Assembly (NCBI RefSeq): GCF_030719215.1
Contig: NZ_CP120983.1
Coordinates: 6,262,001-6,326,000, forward strand
DNA from: Streptomyces sp. Alt3
Lineage (GTDB): Bacteria > Actinomycetota > Actinomycetes > Streptomycetales > Streptomycetaceae
Reading direction: 5' to 3'
Length of the DNA: 64,000 nucleotides
Shown here: in pieces, positions 1-8,238 of the stretch
Numbering within the stretch: the first letter of the stretch is position 1
How the letters are laid out: the number at the start of each line of letters is the position of its first letter
The notes under the pieces: generated by a model
The model's input: only the letters and a program-made list of their open reading frames with translations
Told to the model about the DNA's origin: nothing
The model's database searches: none
Program-made: the position numbers and the translations under genes

Positions 1-2082
1 CGCAACCGCCGGTACGACATCTTCAAGAAGTACACCGGCCGGGTCAACGAGCAGTCCGAGCGCCTCATGACGCTCCGAGGCCTGTTCGGCTTCAAGAACG
101 GCCGCGAGCCGATCTCCATCGACGAGGTCGAGTCCGCCGCCGACATCGTCAAGCGCTTCTCCACCGGCGCCATGTCGTACGGCTCCATCTCCCAGGAGGC
201 GCACGAGACGCTCGCCGTCGCCATGAACCAGCTGGGCGGCAAGTCCAACACCGGTGAGGGCGGCGAGGACGCCGAGCGCCTCTACGACCCGGCCCGCCGC
301 TCCTCCATCAAGCAGGTCGCCTCCGGCCGCTTCGGTGTCACCAGCGAGTACCTGGTCAACGCGGACGACATCCAGATCAAGATGGCCCAGGGCGCCAAGC
401 CCGGCGAGGGCGGCCAGCTGCCCGGCCACAAGGTCTACCCGTGGGTCGCCAAGACCCGGCACTCCACCCCGGGCGTCGGCCTGATCTCGCCCCCGCCGCA
501 CCACGACATCTACTCCATCGAGGACCTGGCTCAGCTGATCCACGACCTCAAGAACGCCAACCCGGCGGCCCGCGTCCACGTGAAGCTGGTCTCCGAGGTC
601 GGCGTCGGAACGGTCGCCGCGGGTGTCTCCAAGGCCCACGCGGACGTCGTCCTCATCTCCGGACACGACGGCGGCACGGGCGCCTCGCCGCTCACCTCGC
701 TCAAGCACGCGGGCGGCCCCTGGGAGCTCGGCCTCGCCGAGACCCAGCAGACCCTGCTGCTCAACGGCCTGCGCGACCGCATCGTCGTCCAGACCGACGG
801 CCAGCTCAAGACCGGCCGCGACGTCGTCATCGCCGCACTGCTGGGCGCCGAGGAGTTCGGTTTCGCCACCGCGCCGCTCGTCGTCTCAGGCTGCGTCATG
901 ATGCGCGTCTGCCACCTCGACACCTGCCCGGTCGGCATCGCCACCCAGAACCCCGTCCTGCGCGACCGGTTCTCCGGCAAGGCCGAGTACATCGTCAACT
1001 TCTTCGAGTTCATCGCCGAAGAGGTCCGCGAGATCCTCGCCGAGCTCGGCTTCCGCACGATCGAGGAGGCCGTCGGCCACGCCGAACTCCTCGACACCGA
1101 GCGGGCCGTCACCCACTGGAAGGCCCAGGGCCTCGACCTCGAGCCCCTCTTCTACGTGCCCGAGCTCCCCGAGGGAGCGGTGCGCCACCAGATCGCCGAG
1201 CAGGACCACGGCCTCGCCAAGGCACTCGACAACGAGCTCATCAAGCTCGCCGCCGACGCCCTGGGCGCCGACAGCGCCGAGACCGCCCAGCCCGTCCGCG
1301 CGCAGGTCGCCATCCGCAACATCAACCGGACGGTCGGCACCATGCTCGGCCACGAGGTGACCAAGAAGTTCGGCGGTGCGGGCCTGCCCGAGGACACCAT
1401 CGACATCACCCTCACCGGGTCCGCCGGCCAGTCCTTCGGCGCGTTCGTGCCGCGCGGTGTGACGCTGCGCCTGGAGGGCGACGCCAACGACTACGTCGGC
1501 AAGGGCCTCTCCGGCGGCCGCGTCATCGTCCGCCCGGACCGCGGCGCCGACCACCTCGCCGAGTACTCCACCATCGCCGGCAACACCATCGGCTACGGCG
1601 CGACCGGCGGCGAGCTGTTCCTCCGCGGACGCACCGGCGAACGCTTCTGCGTCCGCAACTCCGGTGCCACGGTCGTCTCGGAAGGCGTGGGCGACCACGG
1701 CTGCGAGTACATGACCGGCGGTCACGCCGTCGTCCTCGGCGAGACGGGACGCAACTTCGCCGCAGGCATGTCCGGCGGTGTCGCGTACGTCATCGACCTC
1801 GACCTCGACAACGTCAACACCGGCAACCTCGGCGCCGTCGAACTGCTCGACGACGCCGACAAGCAGTGGCTGCACGACGTCGTGCGCCGCCACCAGGAGG
1901 AGACCGGCTCCACGGTCGCCGCGAAGCTGCTGGCCGACTGGGACTCCACGGCCGCCCGCTTCAGCAAGATCATCCCGTCCACCTACAAGGCAGTGCTCGC
2001 CGCCAAGGACGCCGCTGAGCTCGCCGGTCTCTCCGAGCAGGAGACCACCGAGAAGATGATGGAGGCGGCGACCAATGGCTGA
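1..2082 (+). CDS. gltB: Glutamate synthase (NADPH) large subunit, C-terminal part
   Basis: The gene enters from the left edge; 693 residues are visible, roughly the C-terminal half of the usual 1,500-residue subunit. The large subunit transfers the glutamine amide to 2-oxoglutarate to give glutamate (GOGAT, nitrogen assimilation). Seen: the FMN/synthase-domain motifs GAKPGEGGQLPG and SGHDGGTGASP, the three cysteines of the 3Fe-4S cluster (C298, C304 and C309 in window codons, pattern C-x5-C-x4-C), and a glycine-rich beta-helix C-terminal domain from about codon 440. It overlaps gltD by 8 nt, so the two subunits are translationally coupled. The reading frame is open to base 1, so no start is present. 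Confidence 0.97.
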   Translation, partial: RNRRYDIFKKYTGRVNEQSERLMTLRGLFGFKNGREPISIDEVESAADIVKRFSTGAMSYGSISQEAHETLAVAMNQLGGKSNTGEGGEDAERLYDPARRSSIKQVASGRFGVTSEYLVNADDIQIKMAQGAKPGEGGQLPGHKVYPWVAKTRHSTPGVGLISPPPHHDIYSIEDLAQLIHDLKNANPAARVHVKLVSEVGVGTVAAGVSKAHADVVLISGHDGGTGASPLTSLKHAGGPWELGLAETQQTLLLNGLRDRIVVQTDGQLKTGRDVVIAALLGAEEFGFATAPLVVSGCVMMRVCHLDTCPVGIATQNPVLRDRFSGKAEYIVNFFEFIAEEVREILAELGFRTIEEAVGHAELLDTERAVTHWKAQGLDLEPLFYVPELPEGAVRHQIAEQDHGLAKALDNELIKLAADALGADSAETAQPVRAQVAIRNINRTVGTMLGHEVTKKFGGAGLPEDTIDITLTGSAGQSFGAFVPRGVTLRLEGDANDYVGKGLSGGRVIVRPDRGADHLAEYSTIAGNTIGYGATGGELFLRGRTGERFCVRNSGATVVSEGVGDHGCEYMTGGHAVVLGETGRNFAAGMSGGVAYVIDLDLDNVNTGNLGAVELLDDADKQWLHDVVRRHQEETGSTVAAKLLADWDSTAARFSKIIPSTYKAVLAAKDAAELAGLSEQETTEKMMEAATNG

Positions 2083-3535
2083 CCCCAAGGGCTTCCTGAC
2101 CACCGGACGCGAGGTCGCCAAGACCCGCCCCGTCGGCGAGCGCGTCAAGGACTGGAACGAGGTCTACGTTCCGGGATCGCTGCTCCCGATCATCAGCAAG
2201 CAGGCCGGACGCTGCATGGACTGCGGCATCCCGTTCTGCCACAACGGCTGTCCGCTCGGAAACCTCATCCCCGAGTGGAACGACTACGCCTACCGCGAGG
2301 ACTGGTCGGCGGCGTCCGAGCGCCTGCACGCCACGAACAACTTCCCGGAGTTCACGGGCCGCCTGTGCCCCGCTCCGTGCGAGTCGGCGTGCGTCCTCGG
2401 CATCAACCAGCCGGCCGTCACCATCAAGAACGTCGAAGTCTCCATCATCGACAAGGCCTGGGACAGCGGCGACGTCACCCCGCAGCCGCCCGAGCGCCTC
2501 TCCGGCAAGACCGTCGCCGTCATCGGCTCCGGTCCGGCCGGTCTGGCCGCCGCCCAGCAGCTCACCCGGGCCGGCCACACGGTCGTCGTCTACGAGCGCG
2601 CCGACCGCATCGGCGGACTGCTGCGCTACGGCATCCCCGAGTTCAAGATGGAGAAGTCGCACATCAACCGCCGCATCGAGCAGATGCGCGCGGAGGGCAC
2701 CAAGTTCCGCACGGAGATCGAGATCGGCCGGGACATCGACGCCGCGAAGCTGCGCCGCCGCTACGACTCGATCGTCATCGCCGCCGGTGCCACCGTCTCC
2801 CGCGACCTGCCCGTCCCGGGCCGTGAGCTGAACGGCGTGCACTTCGCGATGGAGTACCTCCCGCTCGCCAACAAGGTGCAGGAGGGCGACCTGACGGTCT
2901 CCCCGATCACCGCCGAGGGCAAGCACGTCGTCGTCATCGGCGGCGGCGACACCGGCGCCGACTGCGTCGGCACCGCCCACCGCCAGGGCGCGGCCTCGGT
3001 CACCCAGCTGGAGATCATGCCGCAGCCCGGCGAGGACCGTAACGCCAACCAGCCCTGGCCGACGTTCCCCATGCTCTACAAGGTCACCTCCGCGCACGAG
3101 GAGGGCGGCGAGCGGATCTACTCCGTCTCCACCACCCACTTCGAGGGCGACGAGGACGGCAACGTCCAGTCCCTCCACCTCATCGAGGTCGAGTTCAAGG
3201 ACGGCAAGCTGGAGCAGAAGGCCGGCACCGAGCGGGTCATCCCCGCCCAGCTCGTCACCCTGGCCATGGGCTTCACCGGCACCGACCAGGCCAACGGACT
3301 CGTCCAGCAGTTCGGCCTCGAACTCGACGAGCGCGGCAACATCGCGCGCGACGAGGACTACGCGACCAACGTCGAAGGCGTCCACGTCGCCGGTGACGCG
3401 GGCCGCGGCCAGTCCCTCATCGTGTGGGCCATCGCCGAGGGCCGCTCCGCGGCGCGCGGCGTGGACCGCTTCCTGACCGGGACGAGCGCACTGCACGCCC
3501 CGATCCGCCCGACGGACCGTTCCCTGATGGTCTGA
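2075..3535 (+). CDS. gltD: Glutamate synthase small subunit
   Basis: A 486-residue, full-length partner of gltB. It oxidises NADPH on FAD and passes electrons through Fe-S clusters to the large subunit. Seen: N-terminal cysteine clusters (C47, C50, C55, C59 and C98, C102, C106), a first dinucleotide fold GSGPAG at 151-156, a second VIGGGDTGAD near 290, and a C-terminal GDAGRGQSL flavin motif. The start ATG lies inside the end of gltB. A strong hairpin follows the stop, so gltBD is probably the end of the operon. Confidence 0.97.
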   Translation: MADPKGFLTTGREVAKTRPVGERVKDWNEVYVPGSLLPIISKQAGRCMDCGIPFCHNGCPLGNLIPEWNDYAYREDWSAASERLHATNNFPEFTGRLCPAPCESACVLGINQPAVTIKNVEVSIIDKAWDSGDVTPQPPERLSGKTVAVIGSGPAGLAAAQQLTRAGHTVVVYERADRIGGLLRYGIPEFKMEKSHINRRIEQMRAEGTKFRTEIEIGRDIDAAKLRRRYDSIVIAAGATVSRDLPVPGRELNGVHFAMEYLPLANKVQEGDLTVSPITAEGKHVVVIGGGDTGADCVGTAHRQGAASVTQLEIMPQPGEDRNANQPWPTFPMLYKVTSAHEEGGERIYSVSTTHFEGDEDGNVQSLHLIEVEFKDGKLEQKAGTERVIPAQLVTLAMGFTGTDQANGLVQQFGLELDERGNIARDEDYATNVEGVHVAGDAGRGQSLIVWAIAEGRSAARGVDRFLTGTSALHAPIRPTDRSLMV

Positions 3536-3579
3536 TCACGGCACACCGACGTCCCGTACAACGGCGTACGGAACTGAAC

Positions 3580-3621
3580 GCGGCGCCCGCCCCGTCCCCG
3601 ACCGGACATGGCGGGCGCCGC
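3580..3621. terminator. Hairpin terminator between convergent gltD and permease gene
   Basis: Perfect 12-bp inverted repeat, GCGGCGCCCGCC pairing with GGCGGGCGCCGC around an 18-nt loop, in the 122-bp gap between two convergent genes. There is no T-tract, which is usual for Streptomyces. It probably works in both directions. Confidence 0.7.
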
Positions 3622-3657
3622 GGCGTGTCCGGGCGCACCCAGGGGGCCGGACAACGT

Positions 3658-4926
3658 TCAGGTGACCAGCGCCAGCGCGGACACGGCGGCCAGGGTGCCC
3701 GCCACCGACAGCACCAGGCCGGTGCCGAGGAAGCGGCCCATGCCGATCCGGGTCCCGTGCCAGCGGCACCGCTCGAACCACAGCAGCGTCGCCAGGGACG
3801 CCCACGGGGTCACGAGCGGCCCCACGTTCACCCCCACGAGCAGCGCCAGCAGCTGCTCGTGGTTCCCCACCGGAACCGCCGCCTCGCCCGCCAGATAGGC
3901 CGGCAGGTTGTTCAGGACGTTCGAGAGCCCCGCGCCCACCGCCGCCGACCGCAGCATCCCCACGAAGCCGTTGTCCGAGCCGAGCGCGGACTCCAGCAGC
4001 GCGTGCAGGCCGTGCGCGCCGACCGTCGCCACCACCAGGAACATCCCCGGGACCAGCACCAGCAGCCGCCACGGCACCAGCGACAGGCTCAGCTCCCGCC
4101 TGCGACGCACCGCGAACGCCACCACGACGACCACCATCGCCGTCAGCGACGCCGACCACAGCGGGACGTCCGCCAGCAGGATCGCCAGCAGGAAGCCCGC
4201 CACGGCCACCGAACAGATCCGCAGCAGGACGGGGTCCCCGGCCACCGGAGGGCCCGGCGGGGTGTACCGGTCCGCCCCGCGCCGGCCACGACGCCAGTAG
4301 AAGACCCACAGACACAGCGACGTCACGGCGATCGACGCCAGCTGCGGCAGCCACATCACCGCGGCCAGCCCCGCCGGCGACAGCGCCACCCGCTCCGCCG
4401 CCAGCAGATTCGTCAGGTTCGAGACCGGCAGCAGCAGACTCGCCGTGTTGGCGAGCCACACCGTCGTCATCGCGAGCGGCACCGCCGCGATCCCCACCCG
4501 CGTGGCCAGAGCCAGCATGACCGGGGTCAGCAGCACCGCGGTCGTGTCCAGATTCAGCGTGATCGTGGTGAGAGAGGCGAACAGCACGCACAGCCCGAAG
4601 AGCAGCGGATAGCGCCCCCGCCCCGCCCGGGCCACCCAGGCCGACACGACAGCGAAGACCTGCGCCCGGCCCGTCAGTTCGGCCATCACGATCACGGTGC
4701 CCAGGAACACCACCAGGGGGCCCACCCGGCGCATCTCGTCCGCGGCCACTTCCGAGGGCAGCAGACCGGTCACCACGGCGAGCAGCCCGAGGACCAGCAG
4801 ACCCCCGGCGAGCCAGTCGAGCGGGTGCAGCCGCCGGACGAACCCGCCCCGCCCGCCGACGCCCGGTCCACCGCTCCCGGAGCCCTCGGAGCGCCCGGAC
4901 TCCGCCCCTGACACATCTCTCACCAT
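3658..4926 (-). CDS. SLC13/ArsB-type membrane permease
   Basis: A 422-residue polytopic membrane protein with about ten to eleven hydrophobic segments. Features recalling the ArsB/NhaD (ion transporter) superfamily are the early segment TVIVMAELTGRAQVF, the conserved region LNLDTTAVLLTPVMLAL, and a re-entrant-like segment SNLTNLLAAERV in the first half, with a related stretch VLNNLPAYLAG in the second half. The two-half symmetry is typical of the fold. The substrate cannot be told from sequence: dicarboxylate, arsenite and Na+/H+ exchange are all possible. I chose the ATG at 4926 (MVRDVSG), just before a charged 35-residue cytoplasmic leader; the open frame extends further upstream but without a plausible start. 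It is transcribed with, or just after, the rhomboid gene, which ends 53 bp upstream. Confidence 0.8.
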   Translation of the reverse strand: MVRDVSGAESGRSEGSGSGGPGVGGRGGFVRRLHPLDWLAGGLLVLGLLAVVTGLLPSEVAADEMRRVGPLVVFLGTVIVMAELTGRAQVFAVVSAWVARAGRGRYPLLFGLCVLFASLTTITLNLDTTAVLLTPVMLALATRVGIAAVPLAMTTVWLANTASLLLPVSNLTNLLAAERVALSPAGLAAVMWLPQLASIAVTSLCLWVFYWRRGRRGADRYTPPGPPVAGDPVLLRICSVAVAGFLLAILLADVPLWSASLTAMVVVVVAFAVRRRRELSLSLVPWRLLVLVPGMFLVVATVGAHGLHALLESALGSDNGFVGMLRSAAVGAGLSNVLNNLPAYLAGEAAVPVGNHEQLLALLVGVNVGPLVTPWASLATLLWFERCRWHGTRIGMGRFLGTGLVLSVAGTLAAVSALALVT

Positions 4927-4979
4927 GGGACGATGGTCCCAGAAAGCGGACTCGGTCCAGGGACCCGCGAGTTCGGCCG

Positions 4980-5894
4980 TCAGACCGCCCCGGTCAGAAC
5001 GGCCGTCCGCAGGGCGACCACCGCCACCAGCAGCACGACCAGAACCACCCCGCCCGCCAGCTGCGCCGCGGACGTGCGCAGCCTGGCCGGCGCGTACGCG
5101 AGCCCGTAGGTCACCAGCCCGCCGGTCAGCAGCCCGCCGAGGTGCCCCTCCCACGAGGTGAACGCGGCGGAGATGACCATCCAGAGCAGGAACCCCGCCA
5201 TGAAGCGGTTGACCGCCCGCATGTCCCGGCCCAGACGCCGGTTGATGACGTAGAACGACGCCGCCAGACCGAAGATCGCACCCGAGGCACCGACGGCCGT
5301 CGTCTCCGGCGAGACCAGGTAGACCAGGACCGAACCGCCCACCGCCGACAGCAGGTACAGCGCCAGATACCGGGCCCGCCCGAGCTGGCCCTCGACCATC
5401 CGGCCGAGGTTCCACAGCGCGAGCATGTTGAAGACCAGGTGCATCACGCCGAACGACGCGTCGGGCGGCAGGTGCAGGAAGGCGCCCGTCAGCAGCCGGT
5501 ACCACTCACCGTCGGCCACCCCGGTCAGCTCCAGGCCGGGATAGGTCTCGCCCTTGTAGTAGTACTGCACGCCCGACGGATCGACGAGAACCGCCCCGAG
5601 CATCCCGAACCGGTCCACCGTCCCGGACCTGACCACCTCGACCACGTACGCGACGATGTTGAGCGCCATCAGCACATAGGTCACGACCGGCGCCGCGGCG
5701 CCCGTCACCGCGCCACCGAACAGCGAACGGGCCTGACGGACCGAACGCTGCCCCTCCTTCACGCACTCCACGCAGTGGTGCCCGACCGACGCCTCACGCA
5801 TGCAGTCGGGGCAGATGTACCGGTCGCAGCGCGTGCAGCGCACGTACGCCTCCTGCGACGGATGGCGGTAACACGTGGTGGCGGCGGCCTCCAT
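4980..5894 (-). CDS. Rhomboid-family intramembrane serine protease with N-terminal zinc finger
   Basis: 304 residues. An N-terminal B-box-like zinc-binding region (C8, H11, C20, C23, C28, C31, H39/H40, C41, C44) precedes six or seven membrane segments. The rhomboid catalytic dyad is visible as S204 in GASGAIFGL and H251 in EGHLGG, with the oxyanion residues H152 and N156 in HLVFNML. It should cleave membrane-protein substrates within the bilayer; the substrate is unknown. The zinc-finger-plus-rhomboid layout is common in actinobacteria. I chose the ATG at 5894 because GAAGGAG lies 6 nt upstream; the frame is open further upstream without a better ribosome site. Confidence 0.9.
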   Translation of the reverse strand: MEAAATTCYRHPSQEAYVRCTRCDRYICPDCMREASVGHHCVECVKEGQRSVRQARSLFGGAVTGAAAPVVTYVLMALNIVAYVVEVVRSGTVDRFGMLGAVLVDPSGVQYYYKGETYPGLELTGVADGEWYRLLTGAFLHLPPDASFGVMHLVFNMLALWNLGRMVEGQLGRARYLALYLLSAVGGSVLVYLVSPETTAVGASGAIFGLAASFYVINRRLGRDMRAVNRFMAGFLLWMVISAAFTSWEGHLGGLLTGGLVTYGLAYAPARLRTSAAQLAGGVVLVVLLVAVVALRTAVLTGAV

Positions 5895-6137
5895 GGCCGG
5901 CTCCTTCATTCGTCGACGGGGAGGAGCGCCGCAAGGGGCGGCGGCGCTCAAGATAGCGAACGCCGGTGAGCGGCGGGACACCTGGGGGCCGGGGTGCCGT
6001 ACGCCCGGAAGCCCCGCGGTCACCAGGGCGGACGGAACCGCCACGGACGTGCGGCGCCGGCCCCCGGTCGGGTGATGTGCCAGGTCTCCCGCGAAAGACG
6101 ACAGAGGATGTCCTGGTTCAGCGGTTCGATGGGACGC

Positions 6138-6650
6138 ATGACATCGAGCGCGACACCGAGTTCATGGCAGGACCTCCGCGCGGCGGAACCCGCCTTCGAG
6201 GACACCGTGCGGAAGCGGTTCCAGCAGTACAGGCACCACGTCCTCGCGACCCTGCGCGCGGACGGATCGCCCCGGGTCACCGGCCTGGAGGTGGAGTTCC
6301 GCATGGACGCGCTGTGGTTCGGCATGATGCCGAACTCCCGCAAGGCGCTGGACCTGCGGCGCGACCCGCGCTTCGCCGTACAGGCCAACCCGGGGCCCGA
6401 CGCGGACATGACAGACGGCGACGTCCGTGTCTCCGGACGGGCCGCGGAGATCACCGACCCCGCCGTGCTGGCCCGCTTCGTCGACGAGGTGACACCCCCG
6501 CAGCCCTTCCTCCTCTTCCGCGCCGACCCCGCGGAAGTGGTCCGCACCGGGCTCGACGGCGACGACCTCGTCGTCCAGGTCTGGCGCCCCGGCCACCCCC
6601 TGCGCACCCTGCGCAGGGCCGCCGACGACAGTCCCGTACGCGAGACGTGA
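6138..6650 (+). CDS. Pyridoxamine 5'-phosphate oxidase-fold protein (FMN or F420 binding)
   Basis: About 170 residues with the split-barrel pattern of the PPOX/FDOR family: an early strand HHVLATLRADGSPRVTGLEVEF, then MDALWFGM and an SRKALDLRRDPRFAV stretch that usually lines the flavin pocket, then GDVRVSGRAAEI. Family members use FMN, F420 or heme, and which cofactor this one uses is not clear. The start is uncertain: ATG 6138 (MTSSATP) and ATG 6129 are both possible, and neither has a strong ribosome site. It lies divergent from the rhomboid gene and just ahead of a TetR regulator gene. Confidence 0.75.
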   Translation: MTSSATPSSWQDLRAAEPAFEDTVRKRFQQYRHHVLATLRADGSPRVTGLEVEFRMDALWFGMMPNSRKALDLRRDPRFAVQANPGPDADMTDGDVRVSGRAAEITDPAVLARFVDEVTPPQPFLLFRADPAEVVRTGLDGDDLVVQVWRPGHPLRTLRRAADDSPVRET

Positions 6651-6709
6651 CGCTCTGACCTGCGGCCACGCGGTGCCGGGGGCCGCGTGGCCGGGCGGAC
6701 AATGGGGGA

Positions 6710-7321
6710 GTGCCTACCAAGAACAAGCCCACGGCGGCCTCCCGGCCGGAGCGCCGCCCCGAACTGCTGGCCATCGCCGCGCAGGTCTTCGCCGCACAGG
6801 GCTACGACGCCACCACCATGCGCGGGATCGCGGACGAGGCGGGCATGCTCGCCGGCAGCCTCTACCACCACTTCGACTCGAAGGAGTCGATGGCCGACGA
6901 GATCCTCTCCACCTTCCTGACCGGGCTCCGGGCCGCCTGCGGCGCCGTCCTCGACGCCGGGCTGGGCCCCCGGGACACCCTCGAAGCGCTCGTCACCGCA
7001 TCCTTCCGCCACATCGGACGGAACCGTGCCGCCGCCGCCATCTACCGGACCGAGGGCGAGCACCTCGCCACCAGGCCCGGCTTCCCGCACCTCGCCGGAG
7101 CACGGCCCGTGTTCGAGGAGGCCCTGAGCCGCACCCTGGAGCGGGGCGTCGCCGACGGGGTCTTCCGCAGGGACCTGGACACCCGGCTCACCTGCCGTTT
7201 CGTCCGCGACGCCGTCTGGGGCACGGCCTCCTGGCAGGAACCCGGCACCGGCCCCGACTCCGGGTACCTCGCCCGCGGGTATCTCGCTCTCCTGCTGGAC
7301 GGCCTCACACCCCGCACCTGA
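6710..7321 (+). CDS. TetR-family transcriptional regulator
   Basis: 203 residues. The N-terminal helix-turn-helix spans roughly residues 15-62 (AAQVFAAQGYDATTMRGIADEAG then SLYHHFDSKE), the standard TetR signature. The C-terminal ligand domain is alpha-helical and resembles the KstR2-like subgroup; the ligand is unknown. The start is GTG 6710. A GACAAT box ends 6 nt before the GTG, so the message may be leaderless; alternatively the intervening GGGGGA acts as a very close ribosome site. No operator palindrome is obvious in the 59-bp upstream gap. Confidence 0.88.
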   Translation: MPTKNKPTAASRPERRPELLAIAAQVFAAQGYDATTMRGIADEAGMLAGSLYHHFDSKESMADEILSTFLTGLRAACGAVLDAGLGPRDTLEALVTASFRHIGRNRAAAAIYRTEGEHLATRPGFPHLAGARPVFEEALSRTLERGVADGVFRRDLDTRLTCRFVRDAVWGTASWQEPGTGPDSGYLARGYLALLLDGLTPRT

Positions 7322-7660
7322 CACCCGTCCGCCGCGCCACCCGTCCGGCGTAACCCCCTGCCACCGATCCGGCTCCCGGGAACCTCCGGCGCGAGGCGCC
7401 GGGGTGCGGCAATCAGGCACCGGAGTGCGGCATCCGGGTGAAACCGCGCCCCGGGCGATGAGGCCGGTCCGGCTCCGCCGAGCCGGCGTGGCAGACGTCA
7501 CGCCGGTGGGCGGAGAAGGGGCACACCCTTGGGGGAACGGGGCAGGAGGTGCTCCGGCACGATTTCTGGCCCCGCCGTGAACGGCCCCCGCCACCGCGCC
7601 GGCCGGCGGATTCCCCGACGCGCCGTGGCGGAGTGATCTGCCGCTCGGCGACAGAACGTG
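7322..7660. other. Non-coding stretch between tetR gene and cspA promoter region
   Basis: I see no credible gene here. The long minus-strand open frame crossing it has no coding character. A weak near-duplicate, CCGGGGTGCGGCA then CCGGAGTGCGGCA, lies near 7398-7435. A possible cspA promoter box TACGGT is at 7662-7667, without a convincing -35. Confidence 0.5.
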
Positions 7661-7704
7661 CTACGGTTGCCGAGTTGCAGTTTTGGTACCCATGAACTTT
7701 ATGT

Positions 7705-7732
7705 GCGCCTGACGGGAACCCTCCTCAGGCGC
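7705..7732 (+). promoter_or_regulatory. Terminator-like hairpin in the cspA leader
   Basis: Perfect 8-bp inverted repeat, GCGCCTGA (7705-7712) pairing with TCAGGCGC (7725-7732), followed directly by the T-rich run TTTATTGTTTT. It sits in an unusually AT-rich stretch about 100 nt before the cspA start codon, where cold-shock genes carry a long structured 5' leader. It could be an attenuator, a temperature-sensing structure or a true terminator of an upstream transcript. Confidence 0.55.
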
Positions 7733-7831
7733 TTTATTGTTTTCCGGCTTTCTCCGGATGGGGCTCAATGCGGCGACTTGGAATTCGTAAAGTGCGGATT
7801 TCCGGCACTGCACCTCTTTTAGGAGAATGAC

Positions 7832-8035
7832 ATGGCTACTGGAACCGTGAAGTGGTTCAACTCGGAAAAGGGCTTCGGCTTCATCGAGCAGGACGGCGGC
7901 GGCGCCGACGTCTTCGCCCACTACTCCAACATCGCCACCTCGGGCTTCCGTGAGCTCCAGGAGGGCCAGAAGGTCTCCTTCGACGTCACGCAGGGCCAGA
8001 AGGGCCCGCAGGCGGAGAACATCGTCCCGGCCTAA
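7832..8035 (+). CDS. cspA: Cold-shock protein (CspA family)
   Basis: 67 residues, the standard length of a single cold-shock domain. RNA-binding motifs RNP1 (KGFGFIEQ, residues about 13-20) and RNP2 (VFAHYS, about 28-33) are intact. The protein binds single-stranded RNA/DNA and melts secondary structure during cold or stress. A clear ribosome site, TTAGGAGAA, lies just ahead of the ATG. The leader is long and AT-rich with a hairpin, and a very strong terminator follows, so it is monocistronic. The next gene is an RNA helicase, a functional neighbour in RNA unfolding. Confidence 0.96.
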   Translation: MATGTVKWFNSEKGFGFIEQDGGGADVFAHYSNIATSGFRELQEGQKVSFDVTQGQKGPQAENIVPA

Positions 8036-8057
8036 TTGCCGGACGCGTACCTCGCAG

Positions 8058-8090
8058 CCGGGGCCCGCACCGTGAAGGTGCGGGCCCCGG
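8058..8090 (+). terminator. Rho-independent terminator of cspA
   Basis: Perfect 14-bp stem, CCGGGGCCCGCACC with GGTGCGGGCCCCGG around the 5-nt loop GTGAA, followed by TTTGTGCTGTTT. It lies 23 bp after the cspA stop. Confidence 0.93.
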
Positions 8091-8238
8091 TTTGTGCTGT
8101 TTCCGACTCGTCGTCACCCCCGGTTCAGGCTCAGCCACCGGGACACCTGCTCTGTGCATGCATCCTGGGGCGCACAGATCCGAGCAGTCCGCAGCAGTCG
8201 GCAGTGATCCCAGGAATCCCCCAGGAGGGCAATTCCGT

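Noticed and set aside
441..2018. Long plus-strand open frame overlapping gltB in another frame (525 codons)
   Set aside because: Arg/Pro/His-rich shadow frame caused by high GC; gltB is unambiguous in the other frame.
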